From assembly GCF_016595505.1 (NCBI RefSeq), contig NZ_JAENIL010000021.1, forward strand, positions 57,838-121,837: a stretch of DNA of 64,000 nucleotides. Direction: 5' to 3'. Below are positions 8,954-16,706 of this stretch, piece by piece. Made by a program: the position numbers and the translations under genes. Position 1 is the stretch's first letter, and each line of letters opens with the position of its first letter. The notes beneath the pieces were generated by a model. The model had not been told where the DNA came from. It made no database searches and saw only the letters and a list, made by a program, of their open reading frames with translations. The stretch comes from Pelagicoccus mobilis (GTDB lineage Bacteria > Verrucomicrobiota > Verrucomicrobiia > Opitutales > Opitutaceae).

Positions 8954-8959
8954 CACAAA

Positions 8960-10822
8960 CTACTCGCCAAAACGCTCCAGCAAGTTCAAACGCATGCGTC
9001 CGGGGTAGCCTACGATCACCTTCGTTTTCTTCGGGCTCTTAACGACTTCCTTCTGCTCAACCTTCAACTTGCGAACAGCCGGCATAAGAACCTGCGCGTC
9101 TTCTTCGTCCACCCAATCGACAATATTGAGAACCATCAAAATCGCGTACGAGTTCTGTTTGATCAAATCATTCAGGGCCGCCAAGCCCTTTTCCTTTTCG
9201 CCGTTGCGCACTAGCAGCCAAGCCGCCATTGCCCGGATCTCATGCGATTGGTCCGCAAGTGCTTTGAATCCTGCCTCCTTGTTGTCTAAAAGGAACGAAC
9301 CAACAATCCCCCAATAGCGGACCCCAAGATCATCGCTATCGAGCATAGCTAGAAGCTGTTCGCGGTTATTCGGGTTCTCTTCCAATGCCACCTCGATCGC
9401 ATCCAAGATCGCCGGGACATTGTACAAATCCGGGTTACGAGCCATCTCGTACATCGTAGTTCCGTGCTCTTTCGCAAGACGTGCGCACTCCGTTTCAGGA
9501 ATAAGACCCGCATCGTAAATCTCCTCCTGCTTCCGGCGCATCTCTTGACGCATCTTGTCGAGGATCGCGCCATACTCCGGATTGTTCGCCAGATTGTTGA
9601 CGTTATCCGGATCGTTTTGCATATCGTAGAGCTCTTCGTTCACTCCGCGTGGAGCGAAGAAGCTGGCTTGGATTTCATTGGCCGTACCATTCTCTACTGC
9701 CTTTTCCCAAACCCGAGCCGCTTCCATGTTCCAAATGTAGTCGAGTCGCTGCATCCAAGGCGTATACGGCATATAACTACGAAGATAGAGGTAGCGCTTA
9801 TCGGAAACCGCACGCACATTGTCGATACGCTCATCCATGCGACCGCGAAACGCGAAGTGGTACTCTTGCTCTGGCTCAGTTTCTGGGCCTAGGAATATCC
9901 GCCCCTGCATGTAGTCAGGCACAGTCGATCCTGTAATGCTCAGCCATGTCTTCGGCATATCGACATAACTTACCAAACGATCGATCTTACTCCCGGGCTT
10001 CTCCGCTGGCCAAAGGTGTTTATACTTTTCAGGAATCCGGATGATCAGCGGGCAGTGCAACGCGTTCTGGAAAAGGTAGCGTTTGCTGCGAGGGAGAACT
10101 CCGCCATGGTCGGAATTGTAGATGACAATCGTGTTCTCATCCAGCCCCGCATCTTTGAGAGCCTGTAGAGCTTCGCCGAAATTTGTATCCATTACTTCAA
10201 GCGAATCCTGATAGCGGGCGTAGTTTCCACGCATACCTGGAACGTCCGGGTGATACGCAGCCAACTTCATCTTGGCTGGATCATGCTTGGTGTTTGTCAC
10301 ATCGCCAAAAGCATTGCTCTCGTGCGACTTCTTCAAATTGAGCACCTGAAAAAACGGCTGGTTCTTTTTCAGATTCTGCCAATTCGGCGGAGTCTTTCTA
10401 CTACACTCGTCCCAGCAAGCTCCAGGGTTGCGGCTGCCAACATTGTAGTCAGTCTTGTAGAAATTGGCCGTGTAGTACCCACGCTCCTTCAGGTAGTCTG
10501 GGTAGTACTTGATGATGTCGTGAGGCACATCGTATTCACAACGCATCGGATGCGTGCCCATGGACACCGCATTTACCCCGGTTATCCAAGTAGAGCGCGA
10601 CGGCCCGCAGACCGGAGCGCTCGCGTACGCGTGCATGTACTGGAAGTTCTCTTCTGCGAACTTGTCGATATTCGGGGTCGTTGCGTTCTCATTTCCGTAA
10701 CAACCCAACCAGCTCGCGCTATTATCTTCGCTCGTAAGCCAAAGAATGTTGGGTCTGTCTTCCGAGAATCCGGAACGGACGATGAAGAGCAAAACAGCGG
10801 ATAGGAGACAGTGCTTCAGCAT
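8960..10822 (-). CDS. Sulfatase, S1 family with C-terminal helical-repeat domain
   Basis: 620 aa, longer than its neighbours. Signal peptide (1-20), then R-P-N-I-L-W-L-T-S-E-D-N, where S-E-D-N replaces the common A-D-D metal motif, and C72-G-P-S-R76. This arrangement is seen in sulfamidase-like (S1_8-type) sulfatases. The last 140 or so residues (from about 480) form HEAT-like alpha repeats (L-L-A-M-L-D-S-D-D-L-G-V-R-Y-W-G and I-R-A-M-A-A-W-L-L), an added protein- or glycan-interaction module. It is preceded by 97 bp and followed by a terminator. Confidence 0.9.
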   Translation of the reverse strand: MLKHCLLSAVLLFIVRSGFSEDRPNILWLTSEDNSASWLGCYGNENATTPNIDKFAEENFQYMHAYASAPVCGPSRSTWITGVNAVSMGTHPMRCEYDVPHDIIKYYPDYLKERGYYTANFYKTDYNVGSRNPGACWDECSRKTPPNWQNLKKNQPFFQVLNLKKSHESNAFGDVTNTKHDPAKMKLAAYHPDVPGMRGNYARYQDSLEVMDTNFGEALQALKDAGLDENTIVIYNSDHGGVLPRSKRYLFQNALHCPLIIRIPEKYKHLWPAEKPGSKIDRLVSYVDMPKTWLSITGSTVPDYMQGRIFLGPETEPEQEYHFAFRGRMDERIDNVRAVSDKRYLYLRSYMPYTPWMQRLDYIWNMEAARVWEKAVENGTANEIQASFFAPRGVNEELYDMQNDPDNVNNLANNPEYGAILDKMRQEMRRKQEEIYDAGLIPETECARLAKEHGTTMYEMARNPDLYNVPAILDAIEVALEENPNNREQLLAMLDSDDLGVRYWGIVGSFLLDNKEAGFKALADQSHEIRAMAAWLLVRNGEKEKGLAALNDLIKQNSYAILMVLNIVDWVDEEDAQVLMPAVRKLKVEQKEVVKSPKKTKVIVGYPGRMRLNLLERFGE

Positions 10823-10919
10823 AAGAATGACTTTGCCACGTCCGAGCTATTTGGGACACCTGCTCTTCTTTTTTCCGAAATTTCCCGCCACTTAGTGTTC
10901 GGGCAGACCTGAAAACCGC

Positions 10920-12437
10920 TTACTCTATCACAATCGGCTTCTTCTTCGCCGCTTCTTTCTCCAACTTCTCGTAAAGCTCTTCGTACATCCTGAGTCGCCA
11001 TTTCTGGTAACCTCCCGACTGCAGCCAAATATTGCCCATATTCTGCGAGTTCCAGTCGTTCCATAGCTTGGCCATGGTAGCTCTTCGCTCAGGGGCCGCG
11101 TCAGCTATATCGGTCGACTCGTAGGGATCGTTCGCCATGTCGTACAACACCGGCACCTTTCCTCCATATTTCTTCTGTTCCAGCAAGAACTTCGTATCCA
11201 CGGTTCTAACACTCCATGCGACTCCATCTTGCATACGCCAGAAGAGAGCTTCATGCGGGGAACCTTTTTTCTCGCCTCTTAAGTAGGGGATCAGATTTAC
11301 ACCTTCCAATGGGCTTCCGGAAGTGTCGCCCTTTCCAAGAGCGACAGAAGTCGCCGCCACATCTAGAGCCGACACTAAACCATCGAATTTACCCGCTTCC
11401 GGCAGCCCCGCTGGCCAATGTACGATGAAAGGAACATGGCAGCCGCCTTCGTGCATGCTCCCCTTGCCTCCCTTAAAAGGTCCACTGGTCGAGAAATTGC
11501 CCGGGTTGTGCGCTCCTGACCCACCATTATCGGAGAAGAAAAAGATCAATGTGTTTTCGTATTTGCCCGACTCCTTCAATGCATCCAACACAACGCCTAT
11601 GCCCTGGTCCATCTCGTCCACCATCGCCGCGTAGATGCGACGATTCTTGTTCTTAATATTTGAATACTTGGCTATCGTTTCCTCAGGTGCCTCCAAGGGC
11701 TTGTGCGGAGCATTGTATGCGAGGTAGAGTAAGAACGGCTCGTCACCACTTTTTGAAACAAAACGTGCCGCGTCGCGACTCAACTCTCTCGTCAAGTAGT
11801 CCTTGAACTCCGCCGTGTTATTGTTCCGCATCAAGGGCCAACAGCTGCCTTCGTTTGCGCTGTAATGCGGCTCGCCGTTATCCAACAACAAGGGCTTCGT
11901 AGTCGTTACGTCCTCTGGGAAGTATGAGTGTCCACCTGAAAGGAAGCCGTAGAAATAGTCAAAACCGCGATTGTTTGGATGAAACGGAAAGGAAGCACCC
12001 AAATGCCACTTCCCCACAACACCCGTACGGTATCCAGATTTCTGTAGTCGCGTGGCAAAGGTCTGCTCCGTCAATGGCACACCGCTGTACATATCGAAAT
12101 GAGAGTTTGTGAGATTCACCTCCATTCCAAAACGAGCTTGGTACCTGCCTGTGATAAAACCCGAACGCGATGGTCCGCAATACGGATGGGTCGTGTATCC
12201 GTTGCGGCACTCTATCCCATTTGCCGCCAATCTATCCAAATTCGGCGTTCGAATCTCCTTCGAGCCCGTGTAACCAAGGTCCCCGTAGCCGAGATCATCA
12301 CACATGATGACCAGAATATTCGGCCGTTCATCAGCACCGGCACTTCCGCTGCCCAACAAACACGCTAGGGCAAGCATTGATAGCCATTTTAGTTTCTTAA
12401 GCTGTTTCGTTTTCATAACGTCAAATGTTTTAATCAT
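10920..12437 (-). CDS. Arylsulfatase, S1 family (C-G-P-S-R type)
   Basis: 505 aa from the first ATG; the Met at residue 8 (12416) is an equally good start, since both keep the signal peptide (about 18-35). Key motifs are M-C-D-D-L-G-Y (47-48), T-P-N-L-D-R-L-A, C87-G-P-S-R91, G-K-W-H-L-G, H-K-P and F-S-D-N-G-G. The overall pattern is that of arylsulfatase A/N-acetylgalactosamine-6-sulfatase-like proteins. It follows the 484-aa sulfatase by 17 bp, so they are likely co-transcribed. Confidence 0.92.
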   Translation of the reverse strand: MIKTFDVMKTKQLKKLKWLSMLALACLLGSGSAGADERPNILVIMCDDLGYGDLGYTGSKEIRTPNLDRLAANGIECRNGYTTHPYCGPSRSGFITGRYQARFGMEVNLTNSHFDMYSGVPLTEQTFATRLQKSGYRTGVVGKWHLGASFPFHPNNRGFDYFYGFLSGGHSYFPEDVTTTKPLLLDNGEPHYSANEGSCWPLMRNNNTAEFKDYLTRELSRDAARFVSKSGDEPFLLYLAYNAPHKPLEAPEETIAKYSNIKNKNRRIYAAMVDEMDQGIGVVLDALKESGKYENTLIFFFSDNGGSGAHNPGNFSTSGPFKGGKGSMHEGGCHVPFIVHWPAGLPEAGKFDGLVSALDVAATSVALGKGDTSGSPLEGVNLIPYLRGEKKGSPHEALFWRMQDGVAWSVRTVDTKFLLEQKKYGGKVPVLYDMANDPYESTDIADAAPERRATMAKLWNDWNSQNMGNIWLQSGGYQKWRLRMYEELYEKLEKEAAKKKPIVIE

Positions 12438-12454
12438 TTACTGCCCTCTCGAAT

Positions 12455-13909
12455 TCACTTGGCGGCCTTCTTGCTTTTCTTGGACTTAGCAATCCGCTCT
12501 TTGTATCGAGCGTACTCTGGACGCTGGAGAAACATTTCAAAGTACGGTGCGTATTCCTTCATTTGATACCACTGAGCTCGGCGCGTTTTTTGGATAATAC
12601 GCCCCTCTGGGTAATCTTCTCCCACCGCACTCGCTTCAATTGAATCCACCGTAGCCAATGCTTGAGCCCTCATTTTTGAAAAGAGCTCAGGCAGTTCACT
12701 CGAGAGGTCCCGTCCCTCGCTTGGGTCGTCTTTCAAATTATATAAACGCCAAGCCTCACCCTTTTTCTTCGGGCCAATCAACTTGAAGTCCCCATCGATC
12801 AACGCAGCTTGCGAACCATAGTAAAACGGAATCGGGTGAGCTCGTTGCGGAACGCCTCCTCCTAGCAGTGTCAGCAAACTCTCACCATCCCTCACCTCCA
12901 GCTGCGAATCCTTCGGCAAATCCAACAGATCCACAAGAGTCGGCATGATATCCATCGTAGAAGCCGGGAAATCCGTAACCATCGGTTTGATACGCCCAGG
13001 CCATTCAATTATCCCCGGAACTCGAATGCCTCCCTCAAATAGGCTACCCTTAAGACCGCGTAAGCCTCCGCAAGCGTCTGGATCAGTTTTCAGACCTCCG
13101 TTATCACTGCAGTACCAGATCAGCGTATTGTCCTCGATCCCCAGCTCCCGTAGCCCCTTTCTCAAAAGACCAATGCTTCGGTCAATGCCCACGATTTCAC
13201 CAAGATGATTTCCCAAGGAATCGTCCTCAAAACCTGCCCGGTCCTCCGGCAGCGCTATTTGCGGACCATGTGGAGAACCGTACCAGATCACTGCAAGGGT
13301 TGGGTTCTCCTTTTCCCGTTCCATGAATTTGAGGGCTTCCGCCACCACGATGTTCGACGAATCACCTTCGAACTCCTCAAAAGCCCCACTTCGACTCATC
13401 AGTGGATTTAGGTCAAAGTAGTTTGTGACGCTCAACCATTCATCGAATCCATACTTGCCGGGATGATTCGGGTCGTCCTCCAGAATCGGGACTCCAGCCC
13501 CACGCACCCCATTAAGATGCCATTTTCCGAAAAGCGCGGTGCTGTATCCAGCTTCTTGTAACGCCTGCGGAAGCGTTTTTTCCTGCAAACAAAGATTGTT
13601 TCCATGGTCCGGCACACCTGTACGGACATGAGTGCGCCCCGTCAGTACTGACGCCCGTGTCGGCGAACAAACCGGTCCCGCCGCGTAAAAACGGTCCAAG
13701 CGAATCCCCGCTTCCGCCATGGCGTCCAGGTGGGGCGTTTTCAGCGTGGGATGGCCATTGTAGCCTACCTGCCCCCAGCCCTGATCGTCAGCCATCACTA
13801 GGATGATGTTCGGACTCTCCACTCCAGCAGATAAAGTGCGGAACAGGGCGAGGCATGCCAAGAAACAACATACACCTCGAACTGAGCTATTTTTCAGGGG
13901 GCTAAACAT
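12455..13909 (-). CDS. Arylsulfatase, S1 family (C-S-P-T-R type)
   Basis: 484 aa with signal peptide (1-29), A-D-D-Q-G-W (41-42), K-T-P-H-L-D-A-M-A and C81-S-P-T-R85, G-K-W-H-L-N and C-S-D-N-G-G. Lysine-rich C-terminus (K-K-S-K-K-A-A-K). It is the first gene of the 13909-8960 unit and is divergent from the epimerase-like gene across a 313-bp gap. Confidence 0.92.
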   Translation of the reverse strand: MFSPLKNSSVRGVCCFLACLALFRTLSAGVESPNIILVMADDQGWGQVGYNGHPTLKTPHLDAMAEAGIRLDRFYAAGPVCSPTRASVLTGRTHVRTGVPDHGNNLCLQEKTLPQALQEAGYSTALFGKWHLNGVRGAGVPILEDDPNHPGKYGFDEWLSVTNYFDLNPLMSRSGAFEEFEGDSSNIVVAEALKFMEREKENPTLAVIWYGSPHGPQIALPEDRAGFEDDSLGNHLGEIVGIDRSIGLLRKGLRELGIEDNTLIWYCSDNGGLKTDPDACGGLRGLKGSLFEGGIRVPGIIEWPGRIKPMVTDFPASTMDIMPTLVDLLDLPKDSQLEVRDGESLLTLLGGGVPQRAHPIPFYYGSQAALIDGDFKLIGPKKKGEAWRLYNLKDDPSEGRDLSSELPELFSKMRAQALATVDSIEASAVGEDYPEGRIIQKTRRAQWYQMKEYAPYFEMFLQRPEYARYKERIAKSKKSKKAAK

Positions 13910-14222
13910 TCACTTACGCTTTGCCGGAAGTGGAGAAATTGGGACAGCGAACTCAGTTTTGTGGAAACTAAGCAAGCTCATGAACTGCACCAGTGTCTAG
14001 TCATGCATGTAACATAGCGCGGTGCTTTAGCCCGCGACCGTGGAGAACCAATCCTGCAAGCGGGACGCGGGCTGAAGCTCCGCGCTACGGTCGGGAGCAT
14101 TCCATGCGTGACGCGACACTAGCTGGTGAAGATTTTCCACCTCACATGCCCTAACGAGGCGATCACCGGCAAAGTGTATCCATCCCTGATTCACAACATT
14201 ACCACCCAAACACCAAGGAAGT
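13910..14222. other. Divergent intergenic region with a large inverted-repeat element
   Basis: No gene seen. Bases 13988-14128 are a MITE-like inverted-repeat element (listed separately). The remaining flanks are about 78 bp before the minus-strand sulfatase and 94 bp before the plus-strand epimerase-like gene and should hold their promoters; AGTTT-tgtgg-AAACT near 13951 is a small inverted repeat of unknown role. Confidence 0.5.
13988..14128. mobile_element. MITE/REPIN-like nested inverted-repeat element
   Basis: A 141-bp block with two nested inverted repeats. The outer arms (13988-14009 and 14103-14128) match as CACCAG..AGTGTC..GTCA.GCATG with small gaps. The inner arms (14015-14036 and 14066-14087) are complementary at 20 of 22 positions (TAGCGCGG.GCTT.AGCCCGCG). 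The whole could fold into one long hairpin with a 29-nt tip. No ORF is inside and no target duplication is obvious, so it is called a non-autonomous repeat by structure only. Confidence 0.6.
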
Positions 14223-15170
14223 ATGACACTCAAAAGCCTCACCCAACTCACCTGCCTGGCCCTATCCCTAATCCTCACTGGAGCCGCATACGCTCAGAAG
14301 ATGACGACGATTAGGAACAAGCACCTAACCGTCAGCATCAACCAAATCGGTGCCGAGATCAAAAGCATAAAGGCGAACGATACCGGCAGGGAATATATCT
14401 GGCCGGGAGATAAAAAGAACTGGAAGCGTAGCGCTCCAATCATGTTTCCAGTCGCCGTACGCTTCAAAGATGACGACTACACCTACAAGGGCAAGACCTA
14501 CACGATGCCTCGAATCGGCTACGTCTTCAAGACACCTGCGAAGATCGAAAAGACCAGCAAGTCAGAGGCTACATTCGTTTACGAGTCGGACAGCAAAACG
14601 GCAAAGTTTTACCCGTTTAAATTTAAGCTCACAATCACCTATCGACTAGAGGGCAAAAGCATCATCCACGACTTCCAGGTCGAAAACCTCGGCAAAGAAA
14701 CGATGTACTTCGACCTCGCAGGACACCCCGGTTTCACCCTTCCGACCAAAGGCGGAAAATCCCGAAAGGATTACGAGTTTGTATTCTCAAAATCGATGAA
14801 CGTTCGCCGGATGCCTATCGAGACTGGTCTTGCCAATCCGAATACGGTTCCTTTCTTGAACAACGAAACACGCCTAAATCTGGCAGACCCTCGAATGGTC
14901 GGCAAAGGCGGACGAGTCATTCGAGCTGGCAAAGGAACCGTAATCGGTGTCGCAGAAAAAGGGAAATCAGCTTTCATTGAAGTAGATCTCGGCGACTTCC
15001 CGCATGTTGGCATTTGGCCACCAGAAGAGAAGCCTCTCATCTGTCTCGAACCCATGATCGGGCATCACGATTTCACGAATGCTCCAGCTCAGATAGAGAA
15101 GAAAAAGCAGCTGACCGCACTCCCAGCGAAGGGTTCGGAATCCTACAGCTTCACAATTCGGGTTAAATAG
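14223..15170 (+). CDS. Secreted aldose-1-epimerase-like protein
   Basis: 315 aa with a clear signal peptide ending A-Y-A-Q (about residue 24). The mature part is a galactose-mutarotase beta-sandwich: early I-G-A-E-I-K-S-I, R-S-A-P-I-M-F-P, the active-site region D-L-A-G-H-P-G-F with its His, and a C-terminal C-L-E-P-M-I-G-H-H-D. Family members interconvert sugar anomers; LacX-type proteins of this group have unknown substrates. Periplasmic or outer location and placement beside the sulfatases suggest handling of released sugars. A sulfatase follows 78 bp downstream on the same strand. Confidence 0.85.
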   Translation: MTLKSLTQLTCLALSLILTGAAYAQKMTTIRNKHLTVSINQIGAEIKSIKANDTGREYIWPGDKKNWKRSAPIMFPVAVRFKDDDYTYKGKTYTMPRIGYVFKTPAKIEKTSKSEATFVYESDSKTAKFYPFKFKLTITYRLEGKSIIHDFQVENLGKETMYFDLAGHPGFTLPTKGGKSRKDYEFVFSKSMNVRRMPIETGLANPNTVPFLNNETRLNLADPRMVGKGGRVIRAGKGTVIGVAEKGKSAFIEVDLGDFPHVGIWPPEEKPLICLEPMIGHHDFTNAPAQIEKKKQLTALPAKGSESYSFTIRVK

Positions 15171-15248
15171 CCCATTTCGGCGGAGCACGGATTATCTTCT
15201 CCGGCTTCGCCTGTCCCAATTCGCCGCCGGCCGGCAAAGCGTAATCGT

Positions 15249-16697
15249 ATGCGCAAAACAGGAATTGGGATTTTGATGAGACAGTCGTTGGGTCTGTTCG
15301 CTTTTGGGGTGTTTCATGCCCTATTGATGGCGACCCCAGCTGAGGCCGGTCAAAAGCCAAACATGGTGATCTTTTTGGCCGACGATCACGGTCGGCTCGA
15401 ATCGAGCGTCTACGGTCACTCCCAGGTCAAGACTCCACAGATGCAAAAGCTCGCGGACGAGGGCATGGTGTTTGAGCACGCCTACGTGGCGTCTCCAGCC
15501 TGCGGCCCGAGCCGAGCCGCACTCATGAGTGGATTGATGCCAGCCCGCAATGGAGCTGAGGCAAACCACACCAATCCCCGTCCCGAGACGCAGTCCATGG
15601 TCCGACAATTGCAGGAGCAAGGATACGAAGTGGTTTCATTCGGGAAGATCGCTCACGGGAAGAAACAGCCCTTTATGCTGGGCTTCGACCACGTGGAGCT
15701 CATCCACAAAGACAGCAACATTGCTGCGGTAAGAAAATTTCTCGTGGATCGAAAATCCAAGAAACCTCTTTGCCTCATGGTAGGTGACCATAGGCCGCAC
15801 GTGAGCTGGACAAAGGAGATGCAATACGATCCCGCCGAGGTCGAACTGCCTCCGCACCTCATAGACACGAAGGAGGCGAGAGAGCACTGGGCGAGGTATT
15901 TGACGGATATAACCCATATGGACTCTATGATGGCCGCGATCGACAAAATGGCGGAGGATTATTTTGGAACTGACGACTACCTCTTTCTCTACAGTTCGGA
16001 CCATGGAGGCCAATGGCCGATGGGAAAATGGAACTTGTACGATTCAGGGACACGAGTCCCATTTATCGTTCGTTGGCCAGGAAAGATCAAACCAGGTGCG
16101 AGAACCAAGGCCATGGTAAGTTGGGTCGATCTAATGCCGACCTTAATTGACATCGCCGGAGGTAAAACTTCAGACGAGATCGACGGTCGTTCATTTACCC
16201 AAGTGCTACTTGGCGAAAAATCTACCCATCGTAGTCTCATGTTCACTACACATAGTGGAGACTCCGAGATGAACGTATACCCAATTCGTGCTATCAGTGA
16301 TGGGAAGTACAAATACATAAGAAACCTCGAGCCAGACTGCTACCATTCCAACCACTCCGACATTCTACGAGTAGACGGGGCTGGTGCGTTCTGGCACTCA
16401 TGGGACGAAGCAGCTAAAACGAACGCGTCAGCAGCTGCGAAAATGAGAAAGTACTACCAACGCCCTGCTGTTGAATTCTTCGACCTTTCTAAGGATCCAT
16501 ACGAGTACGACAACTTGGCAAACAGTCCGGAATACAAGCAAATGGTCCAAGAGTTCTCTAACAAACTGGATACATGGATGAAAGAACAAGGAGACACACA
16601 AAAGACGTTTCGAACGCCCTATCCTCTCACTGGCCCTACCCCATACATCATTCACATCGACTCGCCTAGGCATAAGAAAAAGCCCCTTAAGGACTAA
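15249..16697 (+). CDS. Sulfatase, S1 family (C-G-P-S-R type)
   Basis: 482 aa from ATG at 15249; the Met at residue 10 is an alternative start directly before the signal peptide (about 12-33). L-A-D-D-H-G-R (45-46), K-T-P-Q-M-Q-K-L-A and C85-G-P-S-R89 are present, with G-K-I-A-H-G in place of G-K-W-H and Y-S-S-D-H-G-G. It looks like the sulfamidase/iduronate-2-sulfatase-like branch. It converges with the kinase gene (9 bp between stops) and is probably co-transcribed with the epimerase-like gene. Confidence 0.9.
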   Translation: MRKTGIGILMRQSLGLFAFGVFHALLMATPAEAGQKPNMVIFLADDHGRLESSVYGHSQVKTPQMQKLADEGMVFEHAYVASPACGPSRAALMSGLMPARNGAEANHTNPRPETQSMVRQLQEQGYEVVSFGKIAHGKKQPFMLGFDHVELIHKDSNIAAVRKFLVDRKSKKPLCLMVGDHRPHVSWTKEMQYDPAEVELPPHLIDTKEAREHWARYLTDITHMDSMMAAIDKMAEDYFGTDDYLFLYSSDHGGQWPMGKWNLYDSGTRVPFIVRWPGKIKPGARTKAMVSWVDLMPTLIDIAGGKTSDEIDGRSFTQVLLGEKSTHRSLMFTTHSGDSEMNVYPIRAISDGKYKYIRNLEPDCYHSNHSDILRVDGAGAFWHSWDEAAKTNASAAAKMRKYYQRPAVEFFDLSKDPYEYDNLANSPEYKQMVQEFSNKLDTWMKEQGDTQKTFRTPYPLTGPTPYIIHIDSPRHKKKPLKD

Positions 16698-16706
16698 GCC
16701 TCAGGT

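Noticed and set aside
8765..8956. 63-aa minus-strand reading frame in the 408-bp gap
   Set aside because: It runs through the GC-rich palindrome and the terminator hairpin, has no family resemblance and no good start context.
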